From UBA4582 sp047629195 (GTDB lineage: Bacteria > Pseudomonadota > Gammaproteobacteria > Pseudomonadales > Azotimanducaceae): 28,856 nt of DNA. Made by a program: the position numbers and the translations under genes. Numbering within the stretch: the stretch's first letter is position 1; every line of letters starts with the position of its first letter. The stretch spans positions 1 to 28,856 of the forward strand of contig JBLHWY010000080.1 in the NCBI GenBank assembly GCA_047629195.1, in the 5' to 3' direction. Under the pieces are notes generated by a model. The model did no database searches and was not told where the DNA came from. It saw only the letters and a list, made by a program, of their open reading frames with translations. Shown here piece after piece: positions 7,330 to 16,003 of this stretch.

Positions 7330-10300
7330 ATGGATGGGCAATTTAACAGCAAACAGGGTTATTTGAAGCGGGTCCTCAGCGACCCAATCAGCATTTTGCT
7401 GATCATTTTCCTAATCGGTGGGACCACCTACTTTTGGTCACAAAGCCGGGGGCCTGCGCTAAGTGAAAAATCTCAATTAGCGGAAAGAAACAACTTCAGT
7501 GCTATTGCATTCGATGTTATCTACCCAACCCACGTTGATCAACCCATGGCAGAGCGGGTTCTCAAAACAACAATTAATTGGGGCTATACAAACTGGAAGG
7601 GTATGACCTTTGGTTTGTTTTTTGGCGTGCTTGCACTCAGCTTGTTACAACTCCACCCGCCTTTGAGCCAAACAACCAACCCTTATATCAACAGTCTCAC
7701 CGGCATGATCAGCGGGGTCCCGCTTGGTGTTTGTGTCAATTGCGCAACGCCCATTGCACAGGGAATGTATTTAAGTGGCTTGCGGCTCGAAACTGTACTC
7801 GGCACTTTAATGAGCTCTCCAACGCTAAATATCATAGTGCTAACAACTTCTTTCTCTCTATTTCCAACCTATTTTGTGATGACCAAAATATTAGGATCTC
7901 TTGTATTCATTATCTTTGTCGTACCCTGGGTCGTCAAATTGACTAACCATGGCGAGAACTCGAACTCAAAACAATGTAAAAACACAGATACCGCACTGGG
8001 TACAACGAAGAGTACAACGAACACCAACATCGCATCCGAACTTCTGGCCGAGGAACTGGGAGCTGAACACACCCAGGGTATGCAAAGATTTAATCTAAAA
8101 CAGCAGGTTGTTATTCAGGGTTCGCTGCCGTACACAATCCGTCGCACAGCCAGGTTGCTGTTAGATAATACAATTTACCTTTTTAGAATCGCCGTCCCCC
8201 TTATGGTACTTGCAGGGTTTCTAGGCGCTGTGCTCATAGAAACGGTGCCGTTAGAAGAACTCACGCTATTAGAATACTCCTTACTTTCTCTCATTTTAGT
8301 CGCGGCAGTCGCGGTTTTATTGCCTGTACCGATCGCATTTGACGTCATCGCTGTAAGTGCATTACTTGCTACTGGGATCTCGCCAGGTATCGCAATGGCG
8401 CTACTTTTCTCACTCGGAATATTTAGCATTTATCCGGCGATGATTATCGCCAATACCGTCTCTATGCGTTTGAGCCTGAGCTTGATATCAGTGGTTGTAA
8501 TCTTCGCGGTGATGCTGGGCGTCCTAACAGAATCAATTAGTCAGAATAGAAGTCAGGAAAAACATCAACTCCTGACCGAGGAACTTACCGCTTTAGCAAA
8601 GAGCAATCCTACAGGCATGCCAGAGAAGACGGCCAGAGATATTGCAATTCAAGTTTGTGATGCTTTGCCACTCGATGATAAGGATCAGTGTTCTATAGCG
8701 CTTATAAACTCCGGCAGTCTGGGCCAAGCTAGCCCTGAACTTTGCAATACTTACATTGCCGGACTAGACGCCATTAACCGATGTAAAAGAAACGTGGAAG
8801 CTGATAGCGCTTTGGCTACTGCACTTGCAGAGCGAAACTGGCAAGCTTGCAAACTATTGCAAGATCACGTGCAGCGCGATAGCTGTATCATAAGAGTGCT
8901 GATAACCCAGAGTTTTAGTGCGGATATCGTCGATCAGTGTAGACAGAGTGTCAGTCCCACTCGCGTTGATAACTGCTTGGAAAATATCTACCTGAAAAGA
9001 ATTGAAGGCCGCGGCGATAGTAGTGCCTGTGATCTGCCAATCTCGCACCAGCAGCAAAGTCATTGCCTGCAATTACTATCCGGTTACGAAACTGCGCAAA
9101 GCAGAGCGCTAGCCAGTTGTAGTAACCCTGGTGCTTCTCACATAAACCCAACCGCAACACGTCTTTGCTATTCACTCATTTTTTCTGAATCACCGGAAAA
9201 ACAAACGACGAAATTCTGCCGGTCTTTAAAATCAAAAAATAACGCGCAGGATTGTCTGGACGAACTCATTACTCGAACTGCAGTTATGAAAGACAACATC
9301 ATTGAGTGCAGTACAGTGACCGCTCCGTGGCGGCAACTCGCTTGTCAAAGCACTATTGTTGCAAGCCGGTTTCAACGGGCAATGCTGGCTCAGGCGGGTA
9401 CCAACATCACTGATGCGGCTGTTAATCGCCTTAATGGCGCGACCTTAACATCACCAAACTCGTCGCCGTCTTATATTGCAGCACCAGTTTACGCGCCGTA
9501 CCTCGCAGATAGCCCCCAGGGTTCTGCTACTAATATCTCGGTTGAAATTTCGCCCTATACAAACGCTGCTAACCGATTAGGAACGACAAGCCTTGCAGGG
9601 CAGTTTGTACAACACCCAGGATCATCAGTCGGTCTGGAAAAACTTTGGCACTTCAGCTACACCGAATTTTTTGACCCTTTTGTACTCGGCCGCGGTATAT
9701 CGTCCGGAGACTTTGACAATGATGGTTGGAGCGACATCGCGATTTCAACTAATCAGGGGATTATTCTCTATCGGAATTTGGGTGGCCTGCAGTTTAAGTA
9801 TTTTGACAGGCTCAACCTTAGCCAGAATCTCGATGCCTTCGTTGTCACACTCGCAGACCTAAATAATGACGGTTGGCTGGACCTGTTTGCCACTGCCTAT
9901 GGTGGAAAGTCGGTCGTTTTCAATAACCAGGCAGGTAGGTTTAGCAAACAAGACGCGATCGTTTTAGATAACCCAGATACTAATGCTTCATTATCGACAG
10001 GCTTTGCCGATTGGGATTTAGATGGCGACCTAGATTTTTTATTGGGTAACTGGTCCTTTGGTACTGAAGAAAACTTTAGAACCACATTTTCAACTAACCA
10101 ACGCATCACAAATCACAATGGTACCTATACAGCAGAAAAACTTGAAGAGGAGATTGGCGACACCCTATCTGTGCTCTTTTCAGATATCAATAATGATAGC
10201 ACTGTGGATCTGGTTCTCGGTAATGATAGACATGTACCTGACATTTGGTACGCGGGCTCAGCCGCAGGTTTCGAACTTATCAACCCACAAGCCAGTGGCG

Positions 10301-11331
10301 TGGTTACTTCGCTCAATACGATGAGCTATGAATCAGCTGATTTTAATAACGACCTCTTGATGGACATCTACTCCTCGGACATGTCGTTTGATGACAACGG
10401 CGCGACATCATATTGTCAACTTTTACACGGACAAGATGTCCTAGATTGCAATGAAACGCTCCCTGGCGCCAAAGCCATCTTGGACCTTGATATTGCCTGG
10501 TGCCGCTCCCTTAAGGATGCGTTGAAACAATCGCAGTGCCTAGTGGCCATGACGGTCAAATTGGCTTCTACAGAAAAAGACCCCGAACTCTGTAATAGTA
10601 TCTCCAATGTGTCGGCTAAAACATTGTGCGTTCGCATTGCAAATCGTTATGAAGCAGACAAAGCCATTGCTTATGACCAATATCCGCCACAGCAGATGGG
10701 CAATAAGCTTCTAGTAGGTCAGTTAGATGGGACATTCGTTGATATGACAATTGAGGCAGGTGTCCAATCTAGCTATTGGAGCTGGAGTGCGCGTGCCGCC
10801 GATTTGGACAATGATGGCTATCAGGATATCTATATTGGTAACGGCTACGAATTTGGCAGCCCAGTGGAACTTTTCTCAAATGTATTTTTCCACAACCAGC
10901 AGGGGGAGAGATTCGAGCGAGCGGAGCAAAAATTCAACCTTAATTTCATGCCAAATACATCAAGCTTTACCTATGCAGATTTCGATAGAGATGGAGACAT
11001 CGACATCGTTACGAGTAGCGTGATGTCCCAGCCGTTTTTGCTGGAAAATCAAATCAATGACAACGCGAGTATTCAGTTTGGTCTACGAGACTACCTCGGC
11101 AACAGTTACGCTATCGGAGCAAAGATAACTATCCACTATGGCAAAAATTTACACCAAATGCGTGAAATCAAGCTGAGTGGCGGGTACCAGTCGTTCGATG
11201 AAGCGATCATTACTTTTGGTTTGAAAGGTCACGCGTTAGTCAGCCAAGTGGAAATACAATGGCCCTCTGGCGACACGTCAGTTCTAAATAATCTACCCGT
11301 CAATTCTCGTTACTTAATCTCTCGGGAATAA
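7330..11331 (+). CDS. ArsP/DUF318-type permease fused to Cys-pair repeats, FG-GAP repeats and UnbV/ASPIC domain
   Basis: A protein of about 1333 residues from ATG 7330; the frame stays open to a TTG at 7273, so the start is uncertain. Residues 20-38 form a first membrane helix. Residues 92-205 hold several more, with GVPLGVCVNCATPIAQGMYL (C135, C138) and SSPTLNIIVL, matching the cysteine-bearing core motif of DUF318/ArsP permeases. After a soluble loop, residues about 282-402 form the second membrane bundle. Residues about 440-675 carry paired cysteines spaced mostly 10-12 apart (VCDALPLDDKDQC, ACKLLQDHVQRDSC, FCRSLKSKNNAQDC). Residues about 788-1237 are FG-GAP/VCBS calcium-loop repeats (DFDNDGWSD, DLNNDGWLD, DWDLDGDLD, DLDNDGYQD, DFDRDGDID), interrupted by a second Cys-pair block at about 1027-1100. 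Residues 1247-1330 are a UnbV/ASPIC domain (QFGLRDYLGN, VEIQWPSGD). The propeller part is probably periplasmic or external. The substrate is unknown. It overlaps the convergent gene at 11300 by 32 bases. Confidence 0.85.
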   Translation: MDGQFNSKQGYLKRVLSDPISILLIIFLIGGTTYFWSQSRGPALSEKSQLAERNNFSAIAFDVIYPTHVDQPMAERVLKTTINWGYTNWKGMTFGLFFGVLALSLLQLHPPLSQTTNPYINSLTGMISGVPLGVCVNCATPIAQGMYLSGLRLETVLGTLMSSPTLNIIVLTTSFSLFPTYFVMTKILGSLVFIIFVVPWVVKLTNHGENSNSKQCKNTDTALGTTKSTTNTNIASELLAEELGAEHTQGMQRFNLKQQVVIQGSLPYTIRRTARLLLDNTIYLFRIAVPLMVLAGFLGAVLIETVPLEELTLLEYSLLSLILVAAVAVLLPVPIAFDVIAVSALLATGISPGIAMALLFSLGIFSIYPAMIIANTVSMRLSLSLISVVVIFAVMLGVLTESISQNRSQEKHQLLTEELTALAKSNPTGMPEKTARDIAIQVCDALPLDDKDQCSIALINSGSLGQASPELCNTYIAGLDAINRCKRNVEADSALATALAERNWQACKLLQDHVQRDSCIIRVLITQSFSADIVDQCRQSVSPTRVDNCLENIYLKRIEGRGDSSACDLPISHQQQSHCLQLLSGYETAQSRALASCSNPGASHINPTATRLCYSLIFSESPEKQTTKFCRSLKSKNNAQDCLDELITRTAVMKDNIIECSTVTAPWRQLACQSTIVASRFQRAMLAQAGTNITDAAVNRLNGATLTSPNSSPSYIAAPVYAPYLADSPQGSATNISVEISPYTNAANRLGTTSLAGQFVQHPGSSVGLEKLWHFSYTEFFDPFVLGRGISSGDFDNDGWSDIAISTNQGIILYRNLGGLQFKYFDRLNLSQNLDAFVVTLADLNNDGWLDLFATAYGGKSVVFNNQAGRFSKQDAIVLDNPDTNASLSTGFADWDLDGDLDFLLGNWSFGTEENFRTTFSTNQRITNHNGTYTAEKLEEEIGDTLSVLFSDINNDSTVDLVLGNDRHVPDIWYAGSAAGFELINPQASGVVTSLNTMSYESADFNNDLLMDIYSSDMSFDDNGATSYCQLLHGQDVLDCNETLPGAKAILDLDIAWCRSLKDALKQSQCLVAMTVKLASTEKDPELCNSISNVSAKTLCVRIANRYEADKAIAYDQYPPQQMGNKLLVGQLDGTFVDMTIEAGVQSSYWSWSARAADLDNDGYQDIYIGNGYEFGSPVELFSNVFFHNQQGERFERAEQKFNLNFMPNTSSFTYADFDRDGDIDIVTSSVMSQPFLLENQINDNASIQFGLRDYLGNSYAIGAKITIHYGKNLHQMREIKLSGGYQSFDEAIITFGLKGHALVSQVEIQWPSGDTSVLNNLPVNSRYLISRE

Positions 11332-11713
11332 AACGAGCTTTGCTTCGCCAGAGAGCAACTGCTAATGGCGATAGGAGAGCAAACGAAATTAAACCCATTT
11401 GCCAACGGCCGCGCTCATCAGTGACAGACCACACTAGCATTCCAAAGCAAACCTGAGCCATATAGACAGAAGCCCAGGGCCACATCCAGTTTTTCATTTT
11501 GATAAATCCATAGGTCCCATAGCCATATATCAACCAATGAATAGGTTCAGTGAGCTTTGCAGCCCAGCCAGTAAGCATCAACCCAAACCAAACCTCTTGA
11601 TCCTCTTCAACAGGTTTGTAAAACATATCGAACGGCATGTATATAAATGTCATATAGGCGCAAAAGACTAACAAGCCATTCATCCACCATGGTCGACCTG
11701 TGAATATGTTCAT
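11300..11713 (-). CDS. Four-helix integral membrane protein, unknown function
   Basis: A 137-residue protein, mostly hydrophobic, with about four predicted membrane helices: residues 11-28 (NGLLVFCAYMTFIYMPF), 42-64 (FGLMLTGWAAKL..), 78-95 (MWPWASVYMAQVCFGMLVW) and 105-120 (MGLISFALLSPLAVALW). Trp and Tyr are abundant and short charged loops lie between helices. It is 18 bases downstream of the DUF3754 gene on the same strand, so the two are probably co-transcribed. Its 3' end overlaps the end of the convergent permease fusion by 32 bases. No named family is recognised. Confidence 0.7.
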   Translation of the reverse strand: MNIFTGRPWWMNGLLVFCAYMTFIYMPFDMFYKPVEEDQEVWFGLMLTGWAAKLTEPIHWLIYGYGTYGFIKMKNWMWPWASVYMAQVCFGMLVWSVTDERGRWQMGLISFALLSPLAVALWRSKARFIPERLSNEN

Positions 11714-11731
11714 TATCGAATCTCATTCGTG

Positions 11732-12970
11732 TTAGTTAAAATACTGATCCCAACGAGTATTCAGTAGCTTTATCCCATCAGCCAAAGGTTTGGCTTCGAG
11801 CATCTCACCACCCCCGAGTTGTGAATTTCTTCTCACCAGCCCTAGCTCAACCAACTTTGCGAGAGCATCTTCAACTTCAAAATTGATATCAGAGTCCCAG
11901 CGTTGAGCAAACCAAGTTTCAATTGATTTATCCAGTGCCAGTGCATCGGTAAGGCCCTCGCGGGATAGCAAAAAATAGTAGGCCAGCATTGCCTCCTTAC
12001 ATTCCTCTTCCTCTGCATCATCAACGAGACGATGAAATACGCCGGCATTGTTATCTAGATTCTTGAAGTAGAGATTTTCCGTCAGGGTTTGCATAAACGT
12101 TAATTTGCGATTCTTAAAATTGGCAAATTGCTTCCAGATGAAACTACCGATCGCGCCGACTCCAGCAAAAATCGCGATAAGCGTAGCCTGATCAATAGTC
12201 ACAGGCTTTGTACTCAAACCTACCCAATATCCTAGCAAGCCCATCAGGAGCAGTAAGGCAGCACCCGCCTTTGTCATCAGCACAGCACCACCTCCTATCA
12301 CGGCGGGCACACCGATCATTAGCTTATCGATGGTTCGCATTCCCACACGAGTATCTGGAAATAGAATTTCGATATCGGCTTTAGGTACATTCTGAAATAG
12401 CTTTAACAGCGTGGTACCAGGTTTATGTCCGGAACGAACAGGATGGGAGTCGGGGCGAAATTTTACGTACACAACAACACGGTCAAAATTCGAGAACTTT
12501 TGTTCAGTTTTAATCAAACCAAAATATTTTGAAACAACCTCGGTTTTAGTCTTCTCGCCTCGAGTAAAAAGTAGATACTCAGAAAACTGCTCAAAATCCA
12601 CATGGATACGAAGTTTGAAAAGCGAAGCCTCTTCCATTGCTATTCGAAGTTCATCATCCGACAATCTCTCATAGTTAGCTCTATTGAGCAGGGATTCGAG
12701 CAACACTACAAATTCTTTTTCATCTTCTACCGGCGTATCGGGAATTCGAATGGTATCTCGATCAGGGTTGAGAGGTGCATAAGCATCTTTAAGGCGTTCA
12801 AGGCGCTGGTGGTACTCAAAGTGGTACACGCTTTCCAGTAGACGACAAAACTCAATAAATTCAACTCGTTGGCATTTGTCGAAGCCACCCTCAGTCAGGC
12901 ACATTTCTACAACGTCTTTCTTTCTATAGGGTATAAAACGTAACTGAGAATTTTCTACTGACTGGTTCAT
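11732..12970 (-). CDS. DUF3754 (TMEM143-like) membrane protein
   Basis: A 412-residue protein with the layout of the DUF3754 family, whose eukaryotic relative is TMEM143. The N-terminal soluble part starts RFIPYRKKDVVEMCL and carries the conserved central stretch EYLLFTRGEKTKTEVVSKYF (131-150), then FDRVVVYVKF and DIEILFPDTRVGM. Three hydrophobic segments follow at about 217-233, 236-252 and 263-279. The C-terminal soluble part includes FMQTLTENLYFKNLDNNAGV and ends in a winged-helix-like segment (VEDALAKLVELGLVRR). The function of the family is not established. It is the first gene of a likely two-gene unit with the small membrane protein downstream. Confidence 0.82.
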   Translation of the reverse strand: MNQSVENSQLRFIPYRKKDVVEMCLTEGGFDKCQRVEFIEFCRLLESVYHFEYHQRLERLKDAYAPLNPDRDTIRIPDTPVEDEKEFVVLLESLLNRANYERLSDDELRIAMEEASLFKLRIHVDFEQFSEYLLFTRGEKTKTEVVSKYFGLIKTEQKFSNFDRVVVYVKFRPDSHPVRSGHKPGTTLLKLFQNVPKADIEILFPDTRVGMRTIDKLMIGVPAVIGGGAVLMTKAGAALLLLMGLLGYWVGLSTKPVTIDQATLIAIFAGVGAIGSFIWKQFANFKNRKLTFMQTLTENLYFKNLDNNAGVFHRLVDDAEEEECKEAMLAYYFLLSREGLTDALALDKSIETWFAQRWDSDINFEVEDALAKLVELGLVRRNSQLGGGEMLEAKPLADGIKLLNTRWDQYFN

Positions 12971-13058
12971 CTACTTTTGCGACTCGATTTTTATTTTTGG
13001 CACACGAGTATCGATAGAAGCCAATTTTGAGTCAAGCTTCAAGAACTCTTAACCAAAA

Positions 13059-13097
13059 ACATAAAAAACCCGGCGACTGCCGGGCTTTTTATGTTTG
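13059..13097 (-). terminator. Bidirectional rho-independent terminator after rpoD
   Basis: CCCGGC (13069-13074) and GCCGGG (13079-13084) form a perfect stem around GACT, extended by AACATAAAAA on one side and TTTTTATGTTT on the other. The T-run on the minus strand suits rpoD, which ends at 13120. No gene approaches from the left on the plus strand. Confidence 0.9.
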
Positions 13098-13119
13098 GAA
13101 CTTTATATGCTGGTTAACG

Positions 13120-15063
13120 CTAGCCTTCCATGAAACTGCGCAATTGCTCAGATCTCGCAGGATGTCGAAGCTTACGTAATGCCTTCGCTTCGATTTGGCG
13201 AATCCGTTCACGGGTAACTGAGAACTGACGACCAACTTCTTCAAGCGTATGGTCGGTGTTCATATCAATACCAAAGCGCATCCTCAAGACTTTTGCTTCT
13301 CGCTCGGTCAACGCGGTTAGCACGTCTGTAGTCGTCTCTTTCAAGCCAGCCCCGGTAGCATGGTCAATTGGAGATTCAACAGAGGTGTCACTGACAAGAT
13401 TCCACATCGTTGAATCATCATCATCACCGACTGGTGTCTCGAGCGAAATCGGTTGCTTGGCAACATCAAGCGCTTTCAGAACCTTATCTTCCGGCAGCTC
13501 CATTTTTTCACTGAGCTCTTCGATCGTTGGCGCTCGACCATATTCTTGGACCAATTGTCGAGTCAGTCGATTTAGCTTGTTCACTGTCTCCATCATATGC
13601 ACAGGTACACGTATCGTTCTGGCAAGGTCAGAGATTGAGCGAGTAATGGCCTGTCGAATCCACCAGGTTGCATAGGTTGAGAACTTAAATCCACGACGAT
13701 ATTCAAACTTATCGACCGCCTTCATCAAACCGATATTACCTTCCTGAATCAGATCAAGAAAATGTAGACCACGATTGGTGTATTTCTTTGCAATCGATAT
13801 AACAAGCCTGAGGTTCGCTTCAATCATATCTTTCTTTGCTGCACGGGTTTTCCCAACAGCCACAAACAACCGACGATTGATCTCTTTAATTTCCACAATA
13901 TCAACGCCAGTACGGATCGATATACGGCTAACAGTTTTCAGTGCATGTCGAAGTGCAACACGATTTTTACTCAGATTTTCGGACCATGCTTCGCCCGCAT
14001 TAATCTGTTCATCCAACCAGTCAACGTTAGTTTCATTTTTCAAATAGACATCCAAGAACATTTCCTTCGGCATACCTGCCTTACGAACACACATTTCTCG
14101 AATGGTCTTTTCTTGCTTTCTAATTGTCGTCATGTCGTCTCGAACACGATCAAGCAACGGCTCCATTCTGGTAGGAACTAACTTTAGCGAGCAGAAAGCT
14201 TCGCCCAAATCGTCAAGCGCACTTATTGTCCTAGGGTCGCCACGAGATTCACTCTCGAGCAAATTGGCCAACTTTTTCTGGGCTACTTTAATTGCTTTGA
14301 AGCGCGAATGTACCAGTTCTTCGTCAAGCCCTTTCTTCTCTTCGTTCTCATCGGCCTGATAGTTGCCACTGGACTTTGCTTCAGCAACTTTTGACATGTC
14401 AGGAATGCTGTCTTCCGGATCAAGGAAACCGCTGATCAATACGCCAAGGTCGCCTTCTTCTTCAACGATCGTATCGTAAGTACCGACGACGCCTTCAACG
14501 ATGCCAGGGTAGCGAGCCATGATCGCCATACTTTCACGAATACCTTCTTCAATACGCTTAGCGATCACTATCTCGCCCTGGCGAGTAAGCAATGGGACTG
14601 TACCCATTTCACGCATGTACATACGAACAGGATCAATTGTTCGACCGACCATAGATTCTGCGGAGCCGATTGTCGCAGAATCAGGATTTGGCTCCTCACT
14701 CGTCATCTCGGTTAGACTATTGTTTTCAGGCGCATGCTCGTACACATTAATATTCATTTCACTGAACATATGCACAACGCTCTCAAATTCATCTGACTGA
14801 ATGATATTGTCCGGCAGCACCTCAAGTAGTTGATCGTAAGTCAGGAATCCCTGATCTTTTCCCTTATCGATCAAGATCTTGATTTTCGATTGTTCGGCGC
14901 TGTCCTCACTACCGTCATCATCGTCGTCGCCCTCGACCTGCTGGCCGGCTTCTGTCAGTGAATCAGAGTCTGAGATAACGTCATCCAGATTCTGCGAAGC
15001 ATCTTCTAGGGTATCGTCATCTAAGATTGACTCGAAATCACCTTCTCGTAAATTACTGCTCAT
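13120..15063 (-). CDS. rpoD: RNA polymerase primary sigma factor (sigma-70)
   Basis: A 647-residue primary sigma factor. Region 1.1 is at about 58-115 (DKGKDQGFLTYDQLLEVLPD). Region 1.2 begins RTIDPVRMYMREMGTVPLLT at 141-160. A long non-conserved region follows, including LDEEL. The core-binding and -10-recognition region 2 reads ANLRLVISIAKKYTNRGLHF, then DLIQEGNIGLMKAVDKFEYR and FSTYATWWIRQAI. Region 4, which reads the -35, ends VTRERIRQIEAKALRKLRHP. An acidic extension of about 55 residues precedes region 1.1 (GDDDDDGSEDS), absent from the E. coli protein as I recall it. GGAG lies ten bases before the ATG. The usual rpsU-dnaG neighbours are not upstream here. Confidence 0.98.
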   Translation of the reverse strand: MSSNLREGDFESILDDDTLEDASQNLDDVISDSDSLTEAGQQVEGDDDDDGSEDSAEQSKIKILIDKGKDQGFLTYDQLLEVLPDNIIQSDEFESVVHMFSEMNINVYEHAPENNSLTEMTSEEPNPDSATIGSAESMVGRTIDPVRMYMREMGTVPLLTRQGEIVIAKRIEEGIRESMAIMARYPGIVEGVVGTYDTIVEEEGDLGVLISGFLDPEDSIPDMSKVAEAKSSGNYQADENEEKKGLDEELVHSRFKAIKVAQKKLANLLESESRGDPRTISALDDLGEAFCSLKLVPTRMEPLLDRVRDDMTTIRKQEKTIREMCVRKAGMPKEMFLDVYLKNETNVDWLDEQINAGEAWSENLSKNRVALRHALKTVSRISIRTGVDIVEIKEINRRLFVAVGKTRAAKKDMIEANLRLVISIAKKYTNRGLHFLDLIQEGNIGLMKAVDKFEYRRGFKFSTYATWWIRQAITRSISDLARTIRVPVHMMETVNKLNRLTRQLVQEYGRAPTIEELSEKMELPEDKVLKALDVAKQPISLETPVGDDDDSTMWNLVSDTSVESPIDHATGAGLKETTTDVLTALTEREAKVLRMRFGIDMNTDHTLEEVGRQFSVTRERIRQIEAKALRKLRHPARSEQLRSFMEG

Positions 15064-16003
15064 AGGGCTAAGACTCCATCGGAGTTATTGGGGCTTCTAA
15101 AATAAAAAACATCAAGACTCATCCGCGAGAGCGAGGCTCTAGACAAGGAGGTCTCAATGCAAGTATAGTTAATGATTGCTGCTGTATATGGGGGCTTTGT
15201 AAGCTTTTTAAAGTCTGCGAACCAAATCGACTTGATACGAACGCTAGCTTGCAAATTGATGTTTGATATCTAAGCTTGCAGTTCAACACCTTCACTTATA
15301 TATTCACCCTCGGCAATGACGATAATAAACGACCAGTCGATGAATTTAATCGACCATTTAAGCCTGAATGGATTATACCACCTCCCATTATGTCCACGCT
15401 AGCCGAGTATGTCTATGCTTTTTTCAATTTTTTTAATTGAACGCCAATCCTTGTGATATAAAGTCAGCGTTGCTTTTCTAAATATTGATATTGAAATATA
15501 TTTAGACAAAGAGCGTTCCCACTTGAATAATATTCTTATACAAAATCTGCGTTACTGAACAAGTGATGAAGCTGTATTTTCTTTCCTGAATTCAAACCCT
15601 TACGACCGATTCCTGAGACAAAGGTTATCAGAATCGCAGAAACCTCCACTTTTGTACCCTTTTCATTAGCAAAAATTGTGAGTATATTTACAACCCTCGC
15701 TAGTCCAGCTGTATGGATATACAGTATTCTCCTCGGCAGGACGAATGCATATACAACTGGGCTAGCTGAGACCAACTTTTTAATCGACCTCAAGGTCAAT
15801 ATTTCAACCCCTCGCTTCACTTGCGCTATATATGAACCATACACACTATATATAAACTACATGCATATCATACATACGCTCCACCTACGACATTAGCGCA
15901 CTTTACATGCGCCTTTCTTTTAGAAAACTAGGCTTTAAATACAAAACGTTGCTCAGTCTCTATATCTAAAGTATCACCCAGGCGAAACTGTCCATTTCAA
16001 TCG
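15064..16003. other. 940-base gap between rpoD and cysQ
   Basis: No gene is supported. The longest frame (minus strand, 15844-15536, 102 residues) has no recognisable motif and poor start context. The part near 15064-15250 should hold the rpoD leader and promoter. The rest is A/T-rich. The standout element is the hairpin at 15699-15766, listed separately. A short inverted repeat GACCT/AGGTC occurs near 15786-15797. Confidence 0.5.
15699..15766. repeat. Imperfect nested inverted repeat (68 bases)
   Basis: The left arm GCTAGTCCAGCTGTAT (15699-15714) pairs with ATACAACTGGGCTAGC (15751-15766): 14 of 16 pairs are standard, one is G-T and one is mismatched. Inside it a second stem is ATTCTCCT/AGGACGAAT (726-733 against 738-746 in the last three digits of 15xxx), with one bulged C and loop CGGC. 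No T-run follows on either strand. It could be a structured RNA element or a small palindromic repeat. Confidence 0.7.

Noticed and set aside
15699..15766. Integron attC site
   Set aside because: The palindrome is the right size, but the conserved RYYYAAC and GTTRRRY ends are not found at its edges and no cassette or integrase is seen.
15536..15844. 102-residue minus-strand ORF in the rpoD-cysQ gap
   Set aside because: It runs through the nested hairpin, has no domain, no good ribosome binding site and no plausible composition.
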